A DNA stretch of 64,000 bases, taken from Symbiodinium natans (lineage: Eukaryota; Sar; Dinophyceae; Suessiales; Symbiodiniaceae). The position numbers and the translations under genes are program-made. Each line of letters starts with the position of its first letter. Position 1 is the stretch's first letter. Of the stretch, positions 47,397 through 58,280 are shown in pieces. Location of the stretch: the NCBI GenBank assembly GCA_905221605.1, contig CAJNDS010002595.1, positions 50,001 to 114,000 on the forward strand, given 5' to 3'. The notes under the pieces are model-generated. The model had not been told where the DNA came from. It ran no database searches and saw only the letters and a list, made by a program, of their open reading frames with translations.

Positions 47397-50300
47397 TTAT
47401 TGGTATTCCTCCCAAAGGGGGCCCTGCTGGGCATCACGCAGAAGCTGCATGATGAGCGTTGAGTTTTTGTAGGACTCCTCATCACGCCAAGCGATGCTAC
47501 CGATGCGATGCTAGGAGTGTTCACCGGGTTCACCTATGCAAGCCCTACAGGATACAACCGGATGCAGAGACCCGAACATGAAGCCTCCGCAACCCTAAAC
47601 ATCCTAAAGCCCTCCTCGTCCAAGTTCTCCAGCTCGTCGAAGGCTTCGATGGCTTTGCTGTAGGCGGCCCTGGCCTTCTTCCGCGCTGCTTCCTTGTCCT
47701 TCCTGAGAGGGCACTATGTTCAGGTTCAAACATGCAGTTGAGGGATCCCGAATACTTCACAAAAAAAGGACAAAGCATTACTTTACTTCGAACATCCCCA
47801 CCCTCTCTTGGTAGAGATACTCTGGGGTTGGGCACTTCAGGGATACTCTGGGGCTGGGCACTCTGGGAGACTCTGACCACTCTGGGGTTGGGCAGTTCAG
47901 GGACTTTGGGGTTGGGCACTCGGACACTCTAGAGTTGGGCACTCCAGGGACACTCTGGGGTTGGGCACTCCATGATAGTCTCAACAAGGTGGCGCAAGCA
48001 AACAAGACAAACAAGCGCAACAATGCGCAAGCGAAAGAGCCATCCTAGTCTTCCCTCTTCGCCCTGAAGACACTCATACTGACACACAATCAAGTATAGA
48101 ACCCGTGCGTGAGAAGGAAGGTTGAACATGGCTGGAGGCGCCCGGAACCTTGGGCAGGTCAGGAGCAACGACTGCCAACACTGGCACTTGTATGCGCCCG
48201 CTGTAGATGTAACGTTCGAGAAGCCCGCACTCTTGGACCCCAAGAGTCCACATCCCGGATACGTTACGAGAAGCAATCGTGTGGTTGCGCCGCGGATGTG
48301 CGCATGTTCTCAGTACGATTTCGGGTTTAGGGTTTCGTTGGTTGGTTTTTTTGCTGATCCCGGAGGATACGGTTGCGGTTTTACGGTGGATCCTTGTTCC
48401 CCACCCTCGGTGTGGGGTTGTTAGATGTTAAGCTCTTTAAACTCAACTCTTCTCCTCGCCCGGAAATGATGACGCAGGGCGCCCTTAGCAGCGAGGACGT
48501 CGCTGAGGTCGCAGCATCGACAGTGGCACAGGAGGAGGAGGAGGAGGAGGCAAGTGCGGCCGAGAAGGCAAGGAGGGCCACCAGCTTGCGGTGTACACAG
48601 CGACGCTCGGAGCAGGAGGGTGGGGGGGGTGGGGGGTGAACTGAGAGCGGCCTCAGGGCCCTGTCCGCCACCACATCCCTCATAGGCTCAACCATGGGCA
48701 AACAGCCGACAAAGCCATCCTGACACCTAACGACACCTAAACCAAACCAAAAACAACCCCATGGGGGCTTAAGCGTACAAGGGTTCAGAGAGACGCATGC
48801 CGAAAGCACCACGCCTGCCACGTGAGACGTAGGTTTTGCTTCGCAAGTTTCTGAAGCAAGTTTGGACCACGAATTCTTTGCAAACTACTGTTTGGAACCG
48901 CTCAAGACTCCAGTTTTGGATGCACTTGTCGCGTGTGGCCAGGGTTTCAGGTTCACAGCGCAAATTCGGAGCACCTTTCTGGAAATGAACATGGTTGTTG
49001 GTAAAGGTTTGGCATATGTTGTAAAAAGAGGCAGACCTGCTGCAAATAGCAGTGTTTTGGGCATGTTCGCACAAAGCATGGACACTTGTGACAGCGCGTC
49101 GTGTTGCAGAAACAAACATTCTTCTGTAGTATTACTTTTCAACAAGGCAAAAACGCTGAACATTCCAGCACTGCTGCAAGTGTCATGGGCATGGTTAGAG
49201 TAACATGGTCGTAACCATGCCCTCCCCCCTCCTACCACGAAAAAAGCAGAAATCTATTGCGGGCCGCGCCCCGTTTACAAAAATGCCTAAACAAGATACA
49301 TGAGGTGTAGCGGATTTTGTGTGCAAACATGAAAGCGACAGCTTGCCATCCTGGAAACAATTGGCAAACAGCGGAACCTAAAACAAAAACCCAACATGCA
49401 AAAACAAGTTTCAAAACTTAGTTGTAGGGAATTTCGCGCGCTATACAAGCGAAAGCTTGCGCCCGGCGGCCGCATAAGGGGACTCTTATCGAGTGCTGTA
49501 GTGCGTTTGCCGTTCACGCGAACTGGCTTTCTCATTTAGCTAAAGTTGGGAAATAGTTTTGGAAAACTACTTCGTGCACCTCACATACGCTGAGGAGGAC
49601 GCGCAGGAGAGTCAATTCTGCGGTAGTTGGCACGGGCAACCTATTGAGGTCTCGGAGGAAAACATTACAGCTGACGATTCCTGCATACGCGGTTTTGTCA
49701 TCACTACTGTCACGTCTCTTGGTGTGTGTGATGCTCTTTCGATCGTTGTCGCTGCCTCTACCCGTGGTTGTTTCCATTTGCAGATCCTCCAGTAGCACTC
49801 TGCTGTGCAACAACCAATACATAGTCGCAAAACCATGCCAAACCCGAAGCTGTGAATGCCGAGAGTCATGATGTCCAGCAAGAAAACGGCATAGTTTAAT
49901 GCAACAGCTAGTCGGATTGGATGCGTGACAGGCAACTTTGTTGCCAAACGCTCTGCTTCGCCATAGGTCTGTCGAGCCCTTTCGCGCGCATAAGAGTCGT
50001 CAAAGCCAAGCTCCGCCATGTAGCGGTGGTAGTCGGCTTTCATTTTCAGGTAAAACACAAGCGATTCAGGATCCGACGCACAAGGAATCAAAGCGCTATC
50101 CAGCAGGTAGAGGGCTGTGGCAATGAAAGCTTCCAGTTCATCATTCAACTGTTGGATATACTCTTGGGCAAAGACCGCAACCGAATCAGCTTCCTCGGCA
50201 TTGGCTGCCTTGGCTGCCTTCTGCACAGCAGCCACCGCACCACGCCGGTCGCCGACGCTGCGCTTGAACGCCACGGAGAAGAGGTTTCTCTCCTCTTGCG

Positions 50301-50412
50301 TCAGCTGCGGCCCACCCTTGACGACTGCCTTCATGTGTTCGACCATGTCGTCGAACCGGTCAAGGAGCTCCGCAGCTTTCGCCAGGAATACGTTCTTGCG
50401 ACGAAGCTCCAT
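47397..50412 (-). CDS. 14-3-3 protein
   Basis: Three exons, 50412-49868, 47702-47615 and 47477-47397, join in phase to 237 residues, near the family's usual 240-260. The start MELRRKNVFLAKAAELLDRF matches the 14-3-3 N-terminus. Signatures follow: DDMVEHMK, LTQEERNLFSVAFK, DYHRYMAEL, LPVTHPIRLAVALNYAVF and NSTLIMQLLRD. The phosphopeptide-binding residues are in place: K50, R57, R130-Y131 and N173. The protein should dimerise and bind phosphoserine or phosphothreonine clients in the cytosol. Both introns have GA donors (CATCAT|GACTCTC and GACGAG|GAGGGC) with AG acceptors, and only these junctions restore the frame. The 2.17 kb first intron contains the dispersed minisatellite element. The C-terminal tail is short (PLWEEYQ). 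Confidence 0.93.
47779..47973 (+). repeat. dispersed element with minisatellite, copy 2
   Basis: The lead ACATCCCCACCCTCTC is followed at 47815-47973 by degenerate units around CTCTGGGGTTGGGCACTCCA. It matches copy 1 at 4013-4190 and lies in the first intron of the 14-3-3 gene. Confidence 0.8.
48396..48463 (-). repeat. inverted tail of the dispersed element
   Basis: Reverse complement of the tail seen at 4198-4272 (CACACCGAGGGTGGGG and GGCGAGGAGAAGAGTT). It lies about 420 bases beyond the minisatellite of copy 2 and in the opposite orientation, so copy 2 is rearranged or is two insertions. Confidence 0.75.
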
Positions 50413-51002
50413 TCCACATGGCAAAGTGTCAGCACATGAGACGCAGCTGACTTGATCCACGGGCAGCTGCGGGAAACAGTCATATGTGTAATACATTATT
50501 CTTGGCTTTACTACTATCATCGTCTTCATTCTCACTATCATCGATATCATTATCATAATTGTTCTTAGTGAGATTCCCCAGACTCGGCCTTGTCGTGCTT
50601 GCCTGCATTGTGCGAGCGTGAGGAGCAAAACTCTAAACCTTGAAGCCTACGATTCGGGAACACCGCCAGGTGCTCAGACAGCCGTTTCTGGAAGCTAAGA
50701 TGCTAGAGCCCTGGACTTCGGGCGAAAGGGTGCATTCAGCTTTGCATTTCTCAGGTGTCTAGACGGAGACAAAACCGACACATATTTCATCGAGTGCGTG
50801 GCAGATACTGCAGATGAAAAGGGAGTGCATTAATGCAAAGAACGAGCAGGAAATCGGGCAGAATTGGGCAGAAAGTCGGGCAGGGCTGGGATATACATAA
50901 AAAACAATGTGTGTATGTATATAAATAGATATCCATTGCGCGCGCTTTTGCACGCGCACGCACGCAGAGGAATATATCTAGGGTTTCGGCTGTCGCTTCC
51001 TG

Positions 51003-51392
51003 TTCTTTCTTCTCTTCTGCTTCCTGTTCATTCTTTTGTTATTCCTTTTATTCTTTCTTATATTCTTCTTTTTCTTCTTCTTATTGTTATTCTTCTTTCT
51101 CTTTTTATTCCTTGTATTCTTATTTGTTCTTTTTTCTTCTTATTGTTATTCTTCTTTTTCTTCTTCTTATTATTCTTATTCTTTGTTTTTCTTCTTTTTT
51201 CTTTCTTTTTTATGATTATGTCTTTTCTTCTTCTTCTTGTTTTTATTCTTTCTGTTCTTCTTCTTTTTCTTATTCTGTATTTTCTTATTATTCTTCTTTT
51301 TCTTCTTCTTCTTCTTCTTATTCTTTCTCTTCTTCTTCTTCGTTTTCTTCCTTTTCCCTTTCTTCTTGTTCTTCTTCTTTCTTTACTTATTA
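51003..51392 (+). repeat. TTC/TTATT-rich pyrimidine tract
   Basis: About 390 bases made almost only of C and T with scattered A, in TTCTTC and TTATTC patterns. It produces a long Phe/Leu frame that is not a gene. Confidence 0.95.
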
Positions 51393-51784
51393 CGTCCCGA
51401 CTCCCTGCGCTCCCTAAACCCCCAAACCCAAACCCGAGATTCAGCTTTCAGACGGCCAGGCCGGCCCGTGCCGCAAGGCCTTTAGATATTACATGATAGG
51501 TTATTACATTGTCGTGCGTGATACTACGAGTATTGCATTGTATTGCACTATATTGCATAATATCGAAAATTCTATATTCTTAATTGAATCTAGAAATCGG
51601 ATGAAAACTACGACCGAGAACCCAACACTAAAATGGGCTTTGCTGAAGCTGCGACGGCGCATCGTCCCCAAGGAATCTGAATGAAAGAGCCCAGTGATTC
51701 CCACATCAACGTGTTGTTTTGAAAGCTTACGGATGCAAGGCATGTAAGGTCAGCCTTCGTGCTCCCTCCAGGCAGCTGCCAGCA

Positions 51785-51786
<2 letters not shown>

Positions 51787-51820
<34 letters not shown>

Positions 51821-51834
51821 ATCTCTCTCTCTCT
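51787..51834 (+). repeat. (CT)n microsatellite
   Basis: CT units interrupted once by GTATAT. Confidence 0.95.
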
Positions 51835-52264
51835 CCGTCCTCATGCTTCAGGCTTGGCCTTGCCATATCTCAGCACGCGTTTCCGTGTCCTGCACCAGGC
51901 TCTATCCAAAGTTGGGCGTGAGAGCTGGGAGACCATTGCACTGCAAACGAGAATAGGCCTACAACAAAGCTTTCTTTACCCTCCTCCGGACACGCGAAGA
52001 GCCTTTTCCGATCACAAGCAAATTCACCGCGGAGCTGTGCTGCACAAGCGGAGGGCAACAATCGACTGTACCGTTGTGACAAGCCGGCGCTGGAAAGGAT
52101 GCTCCGTTCGATTCGCATGAATAGCGGATAGCAGCGGCCTAGAGCTGGTTCTTTTGGGAGAGGCATTAGAACTGGTCGACCCTTTCAATCCCATTCACAT
52201 CCGTTCCGTGCACCTTCACAACTGACACGCTTGACCCTGCGATTTGACCTTTACAAGTAGCAAC

Positions 52265-54519
52265 CTATCTCTCGGAGATGCTGCTCCAACCTGTCACGGT
52301 TGTCGACTCCGGCAGGTTCAATCTTTCAAGCCCTCGGCAGTCAGCGCGGCGCAAATTGCAAGCGAAGAGCCCTCCATCCAGATTTCCCTGCAGAACCTGC
52401 TTCTGAAAGGAGAGTTTCCCCGTGGCTGACCAGTTGATCAGATCCAACGTGACATCATCTTGACGCGCAAAGTTGTAGTCTGGGAACCGCGAAGTGCAAA
52501 GCAGCACGTGGTCTTGAAGGAAGTGGGCTCCTCTCGTTCGCTGCGGAGTTTTGGGGATGATCGCCCTCTGGCTGCCCCAAAAGTTCTGGCCCAGCTCATA
52601 TGCAAAGACCTCGTGCTCCCACGTCAGGAGACAGTGCGTGGCGTTGCACGACATGCACTCCACATTCTCATCGTGATAGTAAACGGGCACACGGGTGATC
52701 TGGCCTTGCTGGACATCTATCCTGTACCTTCCACATGTGCCGCGGAAGCGAAATCAAACATAGACTGACTCGACTGGTACCTTAACAATAATGGTAACAA
52801 GGCCAGGGCGCACACTGATGCCTGCAAAGATCTCTCCGTGGTCATAGGTGCTTCGCAAGGTGAGCACATCTCCCTCCGCATGCATGCTGAAGACGCCTCG
52901 ACTGGTTCGCCTCCAACCGTGTGCTTCCAGCCTGACCACGCAAGCAACAGCAGCAAGCTGCACTTTCTGGAGTCTAAGGGGGCCATGGGGCCTGAAATAT
53001 GCCCGGCTGAGTCCCCTCCCTCATCACATGCGCATCACTAGGGCAGTTGGTTTGCAACATCTGGAGTCTACCGTCCTGCCTCGTCAAGTGCGCACAGTCA
53101 CTGGGGCAGTTGATTTTGCAACATCTGGAGTCTAAAGGGTGCCATGTGACCATGTGGCCGAAGATATGCCCAGCTGATTCTCGTGCTCCCCTCCTGCTTC
53201 GCCAAGTGCGCACAATCACTGGGGCAGTTGGTTCTGCAACATCTGGAGTCTAAGCAGGCCATGTGGCCGGAAATGTGCCCAGCTGATGCTCATGATGCTC
53301 AGTCTTGAGTGGGCCATGTGGCCAGAAATGTGCCCAGCTGATGCTCATGATGCCTCCCTCCTGCCTCGTCAAATGCACGCAATGACTGGGCAGATGGTTT
53401 TGCAACATCTGGATCTAACGGGTGCCACAAATGTGCCCAGCTGATGCCCATGATTCTCCCCTCCCGCCTCGTCAAATGCACGCCATCACTGGAGCAGTTG
53501 GTTTTGCAACATCTGGAATCTTAAGGGGGGTCCTGTGGCCGGAAATATGCCTCATGATGCTTCCCTCCTGCCTCAGCAAATGCTCTCAACCCTGAAACTT
53601 TCATGTGAATGAGCTACATCTCTACGTGTTCTCTACAGCGCTTGGGGCCTGCCGATGTGGTGCCCGAGCGAGCTGAGGATGGTCACTTCAATCTTGTTTC
53701 CTGGCATCCAGGATGCCACGGCAAACCAGCCTTGGCCTTGTTGGCCTTGGCCTTGCAGAGACCCGACCACTGAACCGAGGTGCACGTGTAGACCATCTTG
53801 GTCACGCTCGAGCACAGGCTGCAACCCTGCCACTGTATTTCGGATGGACAGCCTCCAATCCGAAAGGCCTGTGCTGGTCCTGTCTGGAAAGGTTTGCCAC
53901 ACCTGCTGACCATCCGCTGCCAAGTGCAAAGCCACACAAAAGCCAACAGGGCTTTGGCTCCGTTCAAGTACGCAGGGGCCTTCCGCTTGGCAGGTCAAAG
54001 TCTGCGAAATGCCGTGGAGGATCGCACCAGCGTTGCCGAGATGCTGCACTGAGATAGACTTGACAGGGTTGCCAGTTTCGAGCGAAATGACTTTTATGCA
54101 GCTCTTGTCGTAGGGCCTTGGAGGCGAACAAGCTTGCTCAGAGGAAAGGCTGCCTATTTCATGGGGCCTACGCATAAGGACGGCTTGCACCAGAAAGCCA
54201 CAGCGCCCGCCTACTCCCTCATCGGTGTCTTAGTTCCCTCTAACTGAAAGCATGCACAAGTTCAACGTTCACAATGCTGGTATTTAGTAGTACTGCATGT
54301 AGATGTACCTGCATCATGGGCGATAACTATGGCAATTTGCGAAGGTAACATCGCGACGCCATGCTGGCGGGCAAGTTCATGTATGAGATCCCTCTTGCAA
54401 GCAGGCGTCTGAACTAAGAGGTGCGGCTTGTGCAGAAACGCCACAATGTTGGCCGAAGCAGACGCGGGGAAGTTGCATCTTCGCAGGAGGGTGTACACCG
54501 CGCGCGGACTTGGTTCCAT
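52265..54519 (-). CDS. beta-rich (propeller-like) protein of unknown function
   Basis: Exons 54519-54309, 54183-53637, 52973-52770 and 52727-52265 agree in phase and give 474 residues. The start ATG at 54519 begins MEPSPRAVYTLLRRCNFPAS. Later parts alternate short hydrophobic strands with turns (CIKVISLETGNPVKSISVQ, GEIFAGISVRPGLVTIIVKV, HEVFAYELGQNFWGS), suggesting a propeller-like or similar all-beta fold. No catalytic motif or membrane segment is seen. All three introns use GT donors (GTACAT, GTAGAG, GTCAGT). The last is only 42 bases. The second is about 660 bases and filled by a tandem array. The acceptor at 52973 is chosen by phase; starting at 52957 is an alternative. The family is not recognised. 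Confidence 0.7.
52966..53590 (+). repeat. tandem repeats, about 6 copies of ~60-120 bp, in an intron
   Basis: Recurring blocks GCAACATCTGGAGTCTAAG, CATGTGGCCGGAAATGTGCC and CTCCTGCCTCGTCAAATGC, in variable combinations. The first copy overlaps the 3' splice site of the gene at 52265-54519: the acceptor CTTAG|ACTCCAG is the reverse complement of CTGGAGTCTAAG. Confidence 0.85.
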
Positions 54520-56029
54520 GCTGCGTGTTTCAGTGGTGGACGTCACTGAGTACTGAGTTGGCACTTTGAGAAACCTCGGCATTCTAGGTCTCTGAGATTT
54601 GCCACCTCGGCTGCAACTTCCTGTGTGTGTGCTCTTAGCTTCCTTAGTGCCACATGTGTTGATTGCACACCTCTACCAATCAGTCGCGCTTGAGCATATC
54701 AGGGCAGACACCCGAATAGTGGCAGCGCTGGCTATTGACAAGCAATTAACTCAAGACATGTGGTCGCTTCGGCTGGCTTTGCGGTTCCAAGCAAGCTGTC
54801 AGAACCCCTGCACTGCACTGGCCGGGATGGCCTGCGCCATCGATGGACAGGTAAGATCAGCCTGCGACATTCGCACTTGCCATGTCTTAGGGGAGCATCT
54901 ACAGCAGGGCCTGCGATATGCAAGTTCTGCCAGGTCTTTCCAAGTTCTGAAAAGCGGAGGGCAGTGCTACTCTTCATGGCGGCCTGCAGCCCGTATAATA
55001 TTTCCCACCTCCAAGCCTCCAGGATACTAGAATCTTGCTTCTAGGAACCCCCAAAATTCGGGCACCCTATTCGGAGAAACCTCCGCATGCGTGAACTGAA
55101 CATCAGCCTCTAGCCGACTCTAGCTCATTCTCTCTCTACGTACAGGAAGGCCAAGCGTGACAAGGCCGCAAGAGTGAAGACGATGCATGCTCGTAATGAC
55201 GGATGCAAAGATACCTGACCATGGAAGGAGGTGCCTGATTCCGAACAGCCTCAATTCAACCCCTCGTTTGGGTCCAAGCTGTAAGGGCAAACCTCCTGGC
55301 CAGGGACCTGACCCACCCCAAAGAATCTCGGCTCTAGGATTCGTCAGGATGGCCTTTGCCAGCTGGCGCAGCCACAAGGAAAGCCTTTGGGCCTTTAGAA
55401 AATGATGAATGCTGATGCTGCTAAGATAAGCTCTTGCTGCTGCACTGATGGCTTGCTTGTCGTTCGCTTCTGATTTCCGTCAATCTCCGCCGTTGTATCA
55501 TGCGCTGTCCCCACTACGAGTTCCGCAAACAAGTCCTTGCTACTTCACTCGCTGCGATCCAGAAATATCCGTGTGCTCAACAACGTCCATGCACCGTTTC
55601 ATCCGCCTCAGCCGAGTTAGATGAATTTAGACCTGCGTGCTTAGCCGCCGGCTTTCGCAGCAAAGCTTGCAAAAACAGGCAAAGTAAAAATAACGAAAAC
55701 CAGTGGACCTCAACTCAGGCCAGAAACATCAAATAGCAAAAACCTCCCAACCCCACACCCCTGATAAAGCCAAAAGTCACGACGTTCGAAGGTCAATATC
55801 TGAAACGGCTGGCATACCGTAGCGTGGGATCTTTTCTGCCAATGCTTTTCCAGCTGCTGCAGTCTTGGCGGGTGACTAAGGCTCATAAAGGCTGCAAGCT
55901 TGCATTCTAGGGGGCGAACCTTGAGTTACATGACAGCACGTGGATTACCGTGGATTCCTCTGCAGGTGATCCTTAGGATCCTGATGAAGCTTGCACTGGA
56001 GAAGGGCCCACAAGCTTCGCTTGCAGGTC
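54520..56029. other. stretch without a recognised gene
   Basis: Short frames only. A minus-strand piece at about 55330-55260 and plus-strand frames at 54600-55030 lack any domain. I support no gene. Confidence 0.5.
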
Positions 56030-56330
56030 TCATAGTTGTACGTGAACCGTTTCGGCGTTGCTAGGCCCCTCCTCTTTCGAGGAAGCGGCGATGAAGCGAT
56101 GATGGTGATGGTGCTGCCCTATCGCGCCCAGTGTCGCCATGAAGGAAGTTTTCTGGGAGCCATGTCTCGAGCGCACGATCTCAGCGAAGCGGCCGGCCCG
56201 GGCAGCGATGTCATCCATCTTCTCCACGCCCAAAGACTTGTCTGTGACGAAGATGTCCTCTGCATCCATGTGTTCCTTGGTGGCCCGCCGGCAAATCGGC
56301 CCGGGATGGGCAAAGCAATGGCAAAGCTTT
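56030..56330 (-). CDS. candidate exon of an unrecognised protein
   Basis: The minus strand reads KEHMDAEDIFVTDKSLGVEK followed by DDIAARAGRFAEIVRSRHGS, then a His run and SSKEEGPSNAETVHVQL before a stop at 56030. The charged, helical composition is typical of real dinoflagellate exons. Splice sites are uncertain: the acceptor is perhaps CACCAAG|GAACAC, and a GT donor inside the final codons is possible. A longer plus-strand open frame (56036-56965) overlaps it. I consider the minus strand more likely because all other genes here read that way. Confidence 0.4.
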
Positions 56331-56924
56331 GTGCGTTTGGCCGCGAATCGAGAAAAAAAAGTGTCATTGCACGAACAGCCATGCTGAGGCTTTTGGGACC
56401 CTGGGTTCAGCATGCCTGCACACATCAGGAAGCATTAACTCCGGAGATTTGGGGATCACATGCACAGTTCCCTGTTGCAGATCGTGCACTGTCCGGTCGT
56501 TCCTCGGCCTCGACCTGTGGTTCGATGACTTTCAGGAGACAAGACTTGCGAAACGTGCGAAAACTCCAAAGTTCAGTGATGAAAGCTTACCACCGCTTTC
56601 GGGAAACCTGCTTGAACAACTTAAAGATGCCGGGCTTCAATCTCGCCAATGACCAGGATTCCATAAATTTGCAAATACTGCCAAAGCGGATTCCCGTGCT
56701 GTTTTACGAGGCTGCAGAACTTCTCACAGATGATGCCGTTGTAATATGCCGTCGTGCCGCAGTTTGCTGTGAGACGGCCACGATGCGACCATTCCGCCCA
56801 GAGGCAAGGCAGGCACAGCACGTCTCCAGCATGAGCGGGCTCGGATTCGAAGGTGCTGAACTGTCTCGCAATGTAGCCAAGCTTGCCTCAAAAACGGGTA
56901 AAGAAGCCCAAACGTATAGGCTAC

Positions 56925-58190
56925 CCGTAGCCCTAGCTGTAGGGCCTACGGCTGGCTATGCGTAGGCCTGTCGGCAGAGTCTGCGGCAGCCTACGCGTAG
57001 GCCTATCCGTAGGCCCTCGTGTGGCCTACCCGTAGACGTATCAAAGGGCCACGGGCAGCCTACGCGTAGGCCTACCCGTAGGCCTGCGGGTAGGCTGCCG
57101 GTAGGCCTATCCGTAGGCCTACGGGTAGGCTACCGGCAGGCCTACCCGTAGGCCTATGGGTAGGCTACCGGTAGGCCTGCCCATAGGCGTGTAGGTATGC
57201 TACCGGTAGGCCTGGTCGCAGGCCTCTAAGTAAGCTATCTATAGGCCGACCCGCAGGCCTACGGGTAGGCTACCGGTAGGCCTACCCGCAGGCCTACGGG
57301 TAGGCGACCGGCAGCCCTACCCGCAGGCTTATACGTAGTCGAGGCATAGTAGTAGTGATGATCTCGGGGCTGGGGCTCGGGCACAAAAAGGAGGGCCTAA
57401 GAGTCCATGCGTGCGTGATTTCCTTTACGGATGCACATGATGTCTCGGGTTGAGAATTATAGGGAGCAGTTTGACGCGTGCTTTCGTCGTTTCTCGAGTC
57501 CTGGGGCTCGGTCGAGGGCCTCGGGCGTACGCCCTGGACCGAGCCCCAGGACTCGAGAAACGACGAAAGCACCCGTCAAACTGCTCCCTAAATTCTCAAC
57601 CCGAGACATCATGTGCATCCGTAAAAGAAATCACGCACGCATGGACTCTTAGGCCCTCCTTTTTGTGCCCGAGCCCCAGCCCCGAGATTTTCACTACTAC
57701 TATGCCTCGACTACGTATAAGCCTGCGGGTAGGGCTGCCGGTCGCCTACCCGTAGGCCTGCGGGTAGGCCTACCGGTAGCCTACCCGTAGGCCTGCGGGT
57801 CGGCCTATCGATAGCTTACTTATAGGCCTGCGACCAGGCCTACCGGTAGCATACCTACACGCCTATGGGCAGGCCTACCGGTAGCCTACCCATAGGCCTA
57901 CGGGTAGGCCTGCCGGTAACCTACCCGTAGGCCTACGGATAGGCCTACCGGCAGCCTACCCGCAGGCCTACGGGTAGGCCTACGTGTAGGCTATCCACAG
58001 CCCTACTGGTAGGCCTGTCAATAGGCGACTGGTAGGCCTACAGGGAGGCCTACCAGTAGCCCACTCGTAGGCCTACGGATAGGCCTATAGGTAGCCTCGC
58101 ATAGCCTCTACGTAGGCCTGTACATAGGCTACCCGTAGGCCTAGGGTAGACCTACCCATAGGTCCGACGTAGCCTTAGTTTCGGGCTTCT
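56925..58190. repeat. large palindrome built of GTAGGCCTAC-type repeats
   Basis: Two arms, about 57040-57513 and 57537-58010, are near-perfect reverse complements around a 23-base spacer (57514-57536). The outer part of each arm is a dense array of 16-24 base units such as GGCCTACGGGTAGGC and CTACCGGTAGG, each itself nearly palindromic. The inner 190 bases or so are unique sequence mirrored across the centre. Repeat units of the same type continue unpaired to about 56925 and 58190. No transposase frame or target-site duplication is visible. Confidence 0.93.
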
Positions 58191-58280
58191 GTATGCAAAA
58201 ACGAAACTCTCATCTGGTGGGCTAGCTATAAACATGGACTGCATGTAGACTTCATGGCGCACACACGCACAACATCCTGC

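Larger units (their letters stand above)
50413..52264. other. intergenic, simple-sequence rich
   Basis: Between the 14-3-3 start and the next gene's stop codon. Dominated by a long CTT/TTC pyrimidine tract and a CT microsatellite (listed separately). No supported exon. A promoter for the 14-3-3 gene should lie just above 50412, but no element is recognisable. Confidence 0.55.

Noticed and set aside
48373-48639. Glu/Ala-rich plus-strand frame
   Set aside because: It begins inside the inverted tail of the dispersed element and ends in a G-run. It lies in the first intron of the 14-3-3 gene on the opposite strand.
50864-51496. 210-codon Phe/Leu-rich open frame
   Set aside because: Produced by the TTC/TTATT pyrimidine tract, which lacks stop codons; there is no domain and no coding-like flanks.
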